Origin: Candidatus Scalindua sp.
GTDB lineage: Bacteria; Planctomycetota; Brocadiia; Brocadiales; Scalinduaceae
NCBI GenBank assembly: GCA_031316155.1
Contig: JALDRB010000019.1
Location: forward strand, 1-45,829
DNA length: 45,829 nt
Direction of reading: 5' to 3'
Shown here: positions 33,505-40,411 of the stretch, piece by piece
Layout: the number at the start of each line of letters is the position of its first letter
How positions within the stretch are numbered: position 1 is the first letter of the stretch
Position numbers and translations under genes: made by a program
Notes under the pieces: model-generated
What the model saw: the letters and a program-made list of their open reading frames with translations, nothing else
Databases searched by the model: none
What the model was told of the DNA's origin: nothing

Positions 33505-33524
33505 ATATACGCATTTGCATATAT
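33505..33524 (-). promoter_or_regulatory. Possible second ArsR-type dyad
   Basis: ATATACGCATTTGCATATAT, a 20-base inverted repeat with one mismatch, between arsR and the arsC-acr3 start. It resembles the dyad at 33903-33922 (ATATATG/CATATAT) in size and composition. Confidence 0.45.
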
Positions 33525-33538
33525 ATAAAGCAAAAAAA

Positions 33539-33901
33539 TCAGTTGCCGCATACTGCCTCACCGGACCGTGCTTTCATTGCTTTTAATCGTTTGCGATCAC
33601 CCTTGAACCTGTGACTCTTTTTCAATTCAGTTACCACTGCGGCTAAAACTTCCAGTGCCCAGGCAGGAAGAGACGGATTTATTCTGTAATAGACCCATTG
33701 CCCTTCTCTTCGACCTAGCAATACACGGCATTGCCGCAACAGGGCGAGATGTCTTGAAATCTTTGGCTGTGATAATTCAAGTGAGCAGGTTAATTCACAG
33801 ACACAAAGCTCTCCTTCCTCATAGAGAAGCATCATACATCTCAAGCGTGTTTCGTCGGAAAGGCATTTAAAATAAATATCAGGTGCGATTATAGTGAACA
33901 T
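33539..33901 (-). CDS. arsR: ArsR-family metalloregulator
   Basis: 120 aa. The winged helix is IYFKCLSDETRLRCMMLLYE, ELCVCELTCSLELSQPKISR and HLALLRQCRVLLGRREGQWV. The α3 As(III) site appears as CVCELTC, with a third Cys possible at the C-terminus (AVCGN). It represses the arsenic genes until As(III) or Sb(III) binds. The ATG at 33901 has no Shine-Dalgarno sequence and overlaps a strong promoter-like -10, so the real start or transcript start is unclear. It is followed after about 80 bases by arsC-acr3. Confidence 0.88.
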   Translation of the reverse strand: MFTIIAPDIYFKCLSDETRLRCMMLLYEEGELCVCELTCSLELSQPKISRHLALLRQCRVLLGRREGQWVYYRINPSLPAWALEVLAAVVTELKKSHRFKGDRKRLKAMKARSGEAVCGN

Positions 33902-33927
33902 TATATATGGATATACATATATGTCAA
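33900..33927 (-). promoter_or_regulatory. ArsR promoter with operator dyad in the spacer
   Basis: On the minus strand TTGACA (33927-33922), a 16-base spacer and TATAAT (33905-33900): a consensus sigma-70-type promoter. A perfect dyad ATATATG-n6-CATATAT (33903-33922) overlaps the spacer, a typical ArsR repressor position. The -10 overlaps the predicted arsR ATG. Confidence 0.6.
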
Positions 33928-34022
33928 TTTGTATTTAAACGGATATGTTTAAACCGGAAGCATCTATAGTGTATCAGAACAGTTGATAAAAAAGTTCTCC
34001 GTTTCTTTCGGAGGTTTCTGTG

Positions 34023-35366
34023 TTATTCCTGGGTGGTCTCAGCTTCCACTTCTTGTATTCTTTTTCGCATCTCTTCTGCCCATTGTGTAACACTTTTTAT
34101 GTTTACGGGTTCGCCTCCCCTTATTACCTTGAGCTGTCTCCCCTCAAGCACCTCTTTTTCTTCACCACCCGTCAAAACGGTGACACTACCCCTCGCTGGT
34201 GTCACATAAACCTCAAATTCCGATACCCTGATGTCAATGTCAGCATCATGTGCGCTCACGATGCTTTCATTTGCTGTTATGGTGAACGGATTTTCTTCTG
34301 CATGAATACACAGGAGTATTTGCCCCTTTACAATATCAAGGTTTCTCTCTTTTACGACTCTTACATTCGTATCTACATCCATAATAACATACGTGCCATC
34401 CTTTAAGAGAAGAGAAGCTTTACTGCCCTTTCCCGTTTCCAGTGTTGATCCGTTATGTATTTTAGATTTATCTGTTAACACCCGCCATTGGTTATCAACA
34501 GAAGCGAGTGTTTTTACAATGCCTGTCGAATGTATTAACTTCGCTTTGGTTGGCAGTGTGAAAATCAGAAAAACGACGAAAACAAACAGGGCACCGAAAC
34601 CCAATAACATAAAAAAGCGAACAACCGCTTTTTTTGTGGGCTTAATCAGGATTATGCCTATTTCGTAAAGCGCAATCATTGGTATGGCCACCATAGTCTG
34701 TGTGAACGGATCAGGTGGTGTTATAACGGCCGCTATAATAAATATAGCGAGAATGGCATATTTTCTCCATTTAGCATAATCTTCAGCCTTAAGTATTCCA
34801 ATTTTAGCAATTAACAACATGACGAGAGGGAGTTGAAATACGATACCTAAAGCGATTGTTAACAGGAAGACAAGGGAAACATATTGATTCATCGTTATAA
34901 TCGGTTCCACACTTGTTCCCAGTATTTTTATCAGAAACTGGAGCCCAAACGGTATCAGAAAAAAATACCCGAACAATATACCTGATACAAACGCTATCAG
35001 GGAGACAGGAAGAAAAATTATGACATACCTGCGCTCTTTCTTATACAAACCGGCTTCAACAAACTTCCAGATTTGATACGCGATTACCGGATAGGCCATA
35101 AAGAGTGCGGTGATTATGCAGAGCTTCATGTATGCATAAAACCCTTCCTGATAGCTTAATACCTGAAGAGATTGGGATAACCCCAGATTTTTCATCGCAA
35201 AATTATGTGGCTTTTTGATGATATCCAGGATTTCTGATTTAAACAACCAGCTGATAAAGAAGAAAACAACAACAACGATGATCGATTTTATGATTCTTGA
35301 TCTTAACTCTTCGAGGTGCTCACTTATCGGTAATCTTTTTTCTTTGATCTCTTGACCTTCTTCCAT
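34023..35366 (-). CDS. TatC fused to a FecR-like periplasmic domain
   Basis: 447 aa; TatC alone is about 240-260. Residues 1-243 are TatC: EHLEELRSRIIKS (16-28), six membrane segments, and the conserved FVEAGLYKKERRY (102-114) and ITPPDPFTQTMVAIPMIALYE (215-235). Then KPTKKAVVR, a seventh membrane segment (251-271), and residues 300-415 like a FecR domain: IHNGSTLETGKGSKASLLLK, DGTYVIMDVDTNVRVV, then repeated β-strands (FTITANESIVSAHDADID). Topology puts the FecR part outside the cytoplasmic membrane. TatC is the twin-arginine receptor; a Tat substrate is encoded at 39413. No tatA/tatB is in the window. Confidence 0.88.
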   Translation of the reverse strand: MEEGQEIKEKRLPISEHLEELRSRIIKSIIVVVVFFFISWLFKSEILDIIKKPHNFAMKNLGLSQSLQVLSYQEGFYAYMKLCIITALFMAYPVIAYQIWKFVEAGLYKKERRYVIIFLPVSLIAFVSGILFGYFFLIPFGLQFLIKILGTSVEPIITMNQYVSLVFLLTIALGIVFQLPLVMLLIAKIGILKAEDYAKWRKYAILAIFIIAAVITPPDPFTQTMVAIPMIALYEIGIILIKPTKKAVVRFFMLLGFGALFVFVVFLIFTLPTKAKLIHSTGIVKTLASVDNQWRVLTDKSKIHNGSTLETGKGSKASLLLKDGTYVIMDVDTNVRVVKERNLDIVKGQILLCIHAEENPFTITANESIVSAHDADIDIRVSEFEVYVTPARGSVTVLTGGEEKEVLEGRQLKVIRGGEPVNIKSVTQWAEEMRKRIQEVEAETTQE

Positions 35367-35387
35367 TGTAAGTACCTAATTTATTTC

Positions 35388-35555
35388 GGTTTAAGCGATC
35401 CTGCCTTCCCCGATGAATCCCTGCCCGACGAAAATCCTTCAGGTGGGCAAGGAAAGAATTCGGGCAGGTGTGTTTCCGCACAAGATAAGATTAATGAAAT
35501 CCTTATATTTATTTATATTATCCAGATTTAAAATGGAAATTCCCATACAATTTAA
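35388..35555 (+). repeat. Family B element, degenerate copy 6
   Basis: GGTTTAAGCGATCCTGCC resembles hairpin 1. It is followed by a nested GC block (ccctgcccgacgaaaatcct...gggcagg) and hairpin 3 (GTGTGTTTCCGCAC), then the AT-rich tail TTTAAAATGGAAATTCCCAT shared with copies 3 and 7. It lies upstream of and antisense to tatC. The rest of the 35367-35834 gap holds a GC block near 35663 and the terminator-like hairpin at 35751. Confidence 0.6.
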
Positions 35556-35750
35556 TAATTCTCCTTTTTAAGTTGGGTGATTATAATACTAGGACGAGGG
35601 TAAAATTACAAGATTCAATCTTTCTTAACTTTCTCTTTACGTTTTTCCCTCCTGATACTTCCCTGCCGGCAGCCGGACATCAGCCAGAAGTAGCTTTCAA
35701 ATGAGATTTCAGACGATTCTCTTCACTTAAATGACTTAAATGGGCAACAG

Positions 35751-35777
35751 AAAAGCCTTGAAAGGGCTTTTTCTTTT
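35751..35777 (+). terminator. Terminator-like hairpin in the ribH leader
   Basis: AAAAGCC/GGCTTTT stem (7 bp) with a TTGAAAG loop, followed by TTCTTTTT. It is 57 bases upstream of ribH. It could end an upstream transcript or attenuate ribH. No FMN-riboswitch core is visible. Confidence 0.45.
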
Positions 35778-35834
35778 TGATACTATCAATCGTTCAAGTC
35801 CAGTTTCGGTTCCCTTTACTCAGGAGATGTCAGA

Positions 35835-36308
35835 ATGGTAAAATCATTTGAAGGCCATCTTATCGGCACGGGCAAGACTTTTGGTATTATTGTCAGTAGA
35901 TTTAACAGTTTCATCACAAAAAAGTTGCTGGAAGGGGCTCAAGACTGTCTGGTCAGGCACGGTACAGATGAGAATGATATTGATGTTTTTTGGGTTCCCG
36001 GTTCTTATGAGATACCGATTACGGCAATGAAATTAGCTAAAGATGCCAGGTACAATGGTATCATCTGTCTGGGAGCAGTGATACGCGGAGAAACACCTCA
36101 CTTTGATTATGTTTCCAGTGAATCTGCCAAGGGCATTACTGAAGTCGGCCTTGCAACCGGTATTCCCACAACGTACGGAATCATTACTACCGATACCCTG
36201 GAACAAGCCATAGACAGAGCAGGAACAAGAAGTGGTAATAAAGGTGCAGAAGCCGCCTTAACAACGCTTGAAATGGTGAATTTGTTTGAAAAAATAAAGA
36301 ATGCATAA
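35835..36308 (+). CDS. ribH: 6,7-dimethyl-8-ribityllumazine synthase
   Basis: 157 aa, full family length. GIIVSRFNSFITKKLLEGAQ (N-terminal substrate site), VPGSYEIPITAMKLA, CLGAVIRGETPHFDYVSSES (with the conserved RGET-HF) and GIITTDTLEQAIDRAGTRSG NKGAEAA motifs are all present. It condenses the pyrimidinedione with dihydroxybutanone phosphate in riboflavin synthesis; the enzyme usually forms 60-mers or pentamers. CAGGAG lies 8 bases before the ATG. In many bacteria ribH is next to nusB, as here (36490), with a family A element between. Confidence 0.95.
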   Translation: MVKSFEGHLIGTGKTFGIIVSRFNSFITKKLLEGAQDCLVRHGTDENDIDVFWVPGSYEIPITAMKLAKDARYNGIICLGAVIRGETPHFDYVSSESAKGITEVGLATGIPTTYGIITTDTLEQAIDRAGTRSGNKGAEAALTTLEMVNLFEKIKNA

Positions 36309-36317
36309 CTATATCGA

Positions 36318-36458
36318 ATATACTAAAACCGATTTGGTTTTCGGTTTTACTGGAAACCAAGCCTTGGCGAAGGTATCCCCGGACAAAAGGCGCCGGGGAC
36401 TTTACTCGCTCAATTTTATACCGGATTTTATCCGAAAACCATTATAAGATGAGTATAT
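36318..36458 (-). repeat. Family A element, copy 4
   Basis: Plus strand reads ATATACTAAAACCGATTTGG ... CCAAGCCTTGGCGAAGGTAT, CCCCGGACAAAAGGCGCCGG, then GGATTTTATCCGAAAACC and GATGAGTATAT. It is a complete copy, 10 bases past the ribH stop, in the same gene-relative orientation as copies 1-3. Confidence 0.92.
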
Positions 36459-36489
36459 TTCAGGCATATGCCTCTCTGGAGATCTCAGA

Positions 36490-37806
36490 TTGCGAAAAAG
36501 AACTCAGTCTCGTGAAATAGCTTTACAGGCGTTATACCAATTAGAGATTCGCGGTGATGAAATCTTGAGAGAGATAGACTCTTTTTGCAAAAATCAAAAT
36601 CCGGATGATGAGATATGGAAATTTGCATCATTACTCGTGAAAGGGTGTTTTCAGGTTATCCATGAGATTGACAAAAAGATAGTTTCGGTATCTGAAAATT
36701 GGAGTTTGCACAGGATGCCCGTTATCGATAAAAGCATTTTACGACTTGCATGTTATGAGCTTTTCTATCTGGATGATATCCCGCCTAAAGTTTCCATTAA
36801 CGAAGCAATTGATCTTGCAAAGAAATACAGCACGGAGAAATCAGGCTTATTTGTGAACGGTATATTGGATAAAGTATATTTCTCCTACCTGAAAAAAAAT
36901 AAAGATGTTCAAGCTGATATAACTATAGATCTGCATGAAAAAGATCACGGAGGAATAGGGAAACGCAAGGGCTCAGGTGCGGATTTGCATATTCATACAG
37001 AATATTCCGATGGCACATTTACACCGGAACAGATAGTTGAAGAAGCAGTTAGGCAAAATCTTCGTACCATTGCAATCACTGATCATGATAGCGTTGAAGC
37101 TATAGAACTTACCAAAGTGATCTGTGATAAACATGAAATAAATTTCATTCCTGCAGTTGAACTCTCTTCTTATTATGATCCTGTCGATATCCATATTTTA
37201 GGTTATTACATAGACATAAAAAACAGCAGACTCACAGAAAAATTAGCCGACCTTCGTTATGAAAGAATAGAACGAATAAAGAAAATATCAGAGAAACTGC
37301 TCAAGTTGAAAATTGATGTCGATCCACAAGAAGTTTTTGCAGTTGCCGCAAAAGGTGTACCCGGAAGAGCTCATGTTGCTGATGTTTTATGCCGAAAAGG
37401 TTATTGCAGTAATATGCAGGAAAGTTTTAATACTTACCTGGCGGATAACGGCCCTGCCCACGTGCCTAAAGTTGTATTGTCCTTAGAAAATGCCATCGAA
37501 CTTGTAATCTCTTCAGGCGGTGTTCCTGTTTTTTCACACCCCGGAGCTACAAAAAGAGATGATTTGATTCCAAAGATGATTCAATACGGTTTACAGGGAA
37601 TAGAAGCCTATTATCCATCTCATCAACCGGATACGGTTAAACGATATATACGATTGGCCAAAAAATATGATCTTGTTATTACGGGTGGCTCCGACTTTCA
37701 TGGTGAACGCAAACCGGAAGTAACTCTGGGCTGTATAACAATTGATGACAGGTTAGTTGAAAAGATTGCAGAAAGATGCGATCGTATGGTTGGCATCTTG
37801 AGTTAG
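36490..37806 (+). CDS. NusB fused to a PHP-domain phosphoesterase
   Basis: 438 aa. Start TTG at 36490 with GGAG 8 bases before it. Residues 1-135 are NusB: REIALQALYQLEIRG, LHRMPVIDKSILRLACYELF, IPPKVSINEAIDLAKKYS, GLFVNGILDKV. Residues 140-160 are a charged linker. Residues 163-438 are a TrpH/RNase AM-like PHP domain: DLHIHTEYSDG (165-175), ITDHDS (196-201), PAVELS (E224), VFSHPG and TGGSDFHGE metal ligands. NusB acts in antitermination of rRNA with NusE; the PHP family includes 5'-3' exonucleases that mature rRNA 5' ends and act on 3',5'-bisphosphonucleotides. The fusion thus may join two rRNA-related activities. The TAG stop is provided by a family B element. Confidence 0.9.
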   Translation: MRKRTQSREIALQALYQLEIRGDEILREIDSFCKNQNPDDEIWKFASLLVKGCFQVIHEIDKKIVSVSENWSLHRMPVIDKSILRLACYELFYLDDIPPKVSINEAIDLAKKYSTEKSGLFVNGILDKVYFSYLKKNKDVQADITIDLHEKDHGGIGKRKGSGADLHIHTEYSDGTFTPEQIVEEAVRQNLRTIAITDHDSVEAIELTKVICDKHEINFIPAVELSSYYDPVDIHILGYYIDIKNSRLTEKLADLRYERIERIKKISEKLLKLKIDVDPQEVFAVAAKGVPGRAHVADVLCRKGYCSNMQESFNTYLADNGPAHVPKVVLSLENAIELVISSGGVPVFSHPGATKRDDLIPKMIQYGLQGIEAYYPSHQPDTVKRYIRLAKKYDLVITGGSDFHGERKPEVTLGCITIDDRLVEKIAERCDRMVGILS

Positions 37807-37946
37807 CGCATCCTGCTCAACTCTTTCAAAATTGCTATAATGACATCCGTGTCGTTGCTTAACACCATTTTGGGTATGTGCTTGCACACAAAAAACATAA
37901 ACTATTGATTTATCTGTTCTAAAAATGGAAATTTCTATACATTGAA
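37800..37946 (+). repeat. Family B element, copy 7
   Basis: GAGTTAGCGCATCCTGCTCA then ACTC (hairpin 1), TTTCAAAATTGC, an ATGACA/TGTC-type hairpin 2, CACCATTTTGGGTATGTGCT with TGCACACAAAA (hairpin 3), and tail AAAATGGAAATTTC. The TAG inside GAGTTAG is the stop codon of the NusB-PHP gene. Confidence 0.85.
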
Positions 37947-37981
37947 TTAACTCTGCGTGAAGGAAATTCAGATTGTTTGTG

Positions 37982-38020
37982 ATTACGGCAACTCCGATTA
38001 TTGATCGGAGTTGCCGTAAT
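37982..38020 (+). terminator. Strong hairpin between nusB-php and ftsY
   Basis: A perfect 17-bp stem, ATTACGGCAACTCCGAT / ATCGGAGTTGCCGTAAT, with a TATTG loop, followed by TTTATTT. It probably terminates the NusB-PHP transcript; it lies 70 bases before ftsY. Confidence 0.7.
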
Positions 38021-38088
38021 TTTATTTCCTCCTGTTTGAATCCAATGTGCACGGGAGGCTTTGCTAATAAGATTAGTTCAGGTGAAAT

Positions 38089-39063
38089 ATGGGATGGTTT
38101 TCAAAAAAGAAATCACACATACAAAAAAGAGGAAACGATGAAAGCAAATCACCCTCTTCCTTCCAGAGATTAAGAAAAAGTCTTGAAAAGACGCGTGCCA
38201 AGATATCTTCGAAGTTTAAAAACATAGCATCATTCAGGAAAAAGATTGACGCGGGAGTTCTGGAGAAACTGGAAGAGATACTGCTTGAATCTGATGTGGG
38301 AGTTGTACCTACAACGCGGATCATCCAGGAAATAAGAAACGCCTGGAAATCCAAAGAAATTGAAGAGACATCTGACGTATACGATTTCTTAAAAGATAAG
38401 CTGAAACAGGGACTCAAAGAGAGGGATGTTTCGATCAGAATGTCATCCGTTCCACCAACTGTGATTATGGTTACAGGCATTAATGGAGCTGGCAAAACAA
38501 CTTCAATCGCCAAACTTGCCAATTTATTTATAAAACAAGGGATGAAAGTTATGTTAGCCGCCAGTGATACCTTTCGAGCTGCTGCAGCAGAACAACTTGA
38601 CATCTGGAGCAAAAGAATTGGATCTGATATCGTAAAACATCAGACAGGTGCTGATCCTGCTGCCGTTACGTTCGATGCTCTTGAAGCATGTTTAAAGAGA
38701 AAAATGGATGTTTTGATAGTTGATACTGCCGGGCGTTTACATACTCATGATAATTTGATGAACGAGCTATCAAAGATTAAACGGGTAATATCAAAAAAGA
38801 TCGAAAATGCACCCCACGAGGTACTTATGGTCCTGGATGCTACCACGGGGCAGAATGCAATATCACAGGCAAAACTTTTTAAACGGGCTGTTGATATTAC
38901 GGGTATATTTTTATCAAAGCTTGATGGTACTGCTAAGGGTGGTGTCATTCTGGGCATGCGCGACGAGATTGATATACCGGTAAAATTTATTGGTATCGGT
39001 GAAGGTGCTGAGGATATCCAGGAATTTGATGCGGATAAGTTTGTAGACGCTTTATTTGATTAA
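38089..39063 (+). CDS. ftsY: Signal recognition particle receptor FtsY
   Basis: 324 aa. A basic N-terminal start (MGWFSKKKSHIQKRGNDESK) is followed by the helical N domain and G domain: TGINGAGKTTSIAKLA (G1), ASDTFRAAAAEQL, VDTAGRLHTH (G3), LSKLDGTAKGGVILG (G4 with SKLD for TKLD) and KFIGIGEGAEDIQEF. It brings ribosome-SRP complexes to the membrane. There is no long acidic A domain, so it is a short form. AGGTG lies 5 bases before the ATG. Confidence 0.95.
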   Translation: MGWFSKKKSHIQKRGNDESKSPSSFQRLRKSLEKTRAKISSKFKNIASFRKKIDAGVLEKLEEILLESDVGVVPTTRIIQEIRNAWKSKEIEETSDVYDFLKDKLKQGLKERDVSIRMSSVPPTVIMVTGINGAGKTTSIAKLANLFIKQGMKVMLAASDTFRAAAAEQLDIWSKRIGSDIVKHQTGADPAAVTFDALEACLKRKMDVLIVDTAGRLHTHDNLMNELSKIKRVISKKIENAPHEVLMVLDATTGQNAISQAKLFKRAVDITGIFLSKLDGTAKGGVILGMRDEIDIPVKFIGIGEGAEDIQEFDADKFVDALFD

Positions 39064-39150
39064 GATACAATTTAGGCCTTAGGCAAAATCCTTGCACATT
39101 TATTATGCGTAACCTGGGCGAGCAAAAACAATACATGAGTTATAAAATTA

Positions 39151-39369
39151 CAAATCTCAAATCACAAACAACAAACAAATTACAAATTCAAATGTATACC
39201 TGCCTGTCAGCAGTCAGAAATGATCAAAACCAGTCTGTTTGGAATTTTGTATTTGTTTATTGTGATTTGTCTGTTATTTGGAATTTATTAATTGGTGCTT
39301 ACCCGTCCGACCGAGTTATCCGGCCTGGTTTCTTACTCGCCGATAATTTTGGTAACATTGAAATTCCTC
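39151..39369 (+). repeat. Family C AT-rich inverted repeat, copy 2
   Basis: CAAATCTCAAATCACAAACA ... ACCTGCCTGTCAGCAGTCAG, AAATGATCAAAACCAGTCTG, TTTATTGTGATTTGTCTGTT, ATTTGGAATTTATTAATTGG, a GC block (acccgtccgaccgagttatc), then AACATTGAAATTCCTC. It is nearly collinear with 22193-22365. It fills the 350-base gap between ftsY and the DUF362 gene. Confidence 0.8.
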
Positions 39370-39412
39370 TTTTAAATAAGCAACCACCGGGAGCAAATTT
39401 ATCAAATTTATA

Positions 39413-40402
39413 ATGAAAGAAAATATTTCCAGAAGAACGTTTCTGAAAACGGGTGCTGCTATAGGTGCCGGTCTTTATGGTTTAGCATATCTGAGTTCAA
39501 TTGAAAGACCAAAACCTTTAAAGAAGTTAAAGGAGAATGCATTAAAAAAGAGCATGATTGTCGTACACGGTGACGTTACAGGAAGTGACCGTAACGAAGG
39601 CGCCGTGATAAAGGAGATGGTTCGCAGGGGAATTCGTGCCCTCGGGAACATGGAAAAACTCGTATCACGTGGAGACAGGGTCGTTATTAAACCAAACATT
39701 GCATGGGACAGGAAACCTGAATTTGCTGTGAACACAAACCCTTATGTAATTGCAGCATTAATTGAGCTGTGTCTAGAAGCCGGGGCACGGGGCGTAAAAG
39801 TACTTGATCATACCTGTTCGACCAATCCAAGGCCGTCATACATGATGAGTGGGATTGAAAAGGCATCACAAGAAGCAGGTGCAGACGTGAGGTTTATCAA
39901 TAAGAGTTTTTTTACTGATGTCAAGATACCGGACGGGAAAGCACTGAACTCATGGCCTTTTTATGAAGAGTTGATACACCTGGAGGAACTTGATGTCTTA
40001 ATTAATGTTCCCATTGCCAAACAACACAGCACTTCCCGTTTGTCTATGGCTCTTAAAAATACACTGGGGATGGTAGGAGGTAACAGGGGTTTACTGCATA
40101 AAGATATACATCCCAAAATAGCCGACCTTAATAAAGTTGTTAAAGTTGATCTTACCGTACTTGATGCCTTTAGAACCTTAAAACGAAATGGACCCACTGG
40201 CGGAAGATTAGAAGATGTTGATAACTCTTTTGAAAACGCAAGAAGAATCGTTGTCAGCACTGACCCTGTCGCAGTAGATTCTTATGGTGCCACTCTGTTC
40301 GGATTAAAGGGAGTGGACATTGGTTTTATACAAGAGTCACATGATGCAGGATTGGGAGACATTGACTTCAGGCTCAAGGGCTTTGAAGAGATAACGGTTT
40401 AA
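39413..40402 (+). CDS. Tat-exported DUF362 protein
   Basis: 329 aa. The twin-arginine signal is ISRRTFLKTGAAIGAGLYGL (residues 4-23), so it is exported folded and probably cofactor-bearing. The DUF362 core follows: VVIKPNIAW, TNPYVIAALIELCLEAGARG, INVPIAKQHSTSRLSMALKN, TLGMVGGNRG, LDAFRTLKRNGPTGG, VSTDPVAVDSYGATLFG. The biochemical role of DUF362 is not settled. It is followed after 9 bases by the iron-sulfur membrane protein, so the two probably form one electron-transfer unit. It is paralogous to 1-852. Confidence 0.88.
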   Translation: MKENISRRTFLKTGAAIGAGLYGLAYLSSIERPKPLKKLKENALKKSMIVVHGDVTGSDRNEGAVIKEMVRRGIRALGNMEKLVSRGDRVVIKPNIAWDRKPEFAVNTNPYVIAALIELCLEAGARGVKVLDHTCSTNPRPSYMMSGIEKASQEAGADVRFINKSFFTDVKIPDGKALNSWPFYEELIHLEELDVLINVPIAKQHSTSRLSMALKNTLGMVGGNRGLLHKDIHPKIADLNKVVKVDLTVLDAFRTLKRNGPTGGRLEDVDNSFENARRIVVSTDPVAVDSYGATLFGLKGVDIGFIQESHDAGLGDIDFRLKGFEEITV

Positions 40403-40411
40403 AGTTACACA

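Noticed and set aside
35580..35834. FMN riboswitch upstream of ribH
   Set aside because: The conserved FMN-element core was not found; only a short terminator-like hairpin is visible.
39105..39413. Plus-strand open frame between ftsY and the DUF362 gene
   Set aside because: It lies almost wholly in a family C repeat; the amino-acid text has no coding character.
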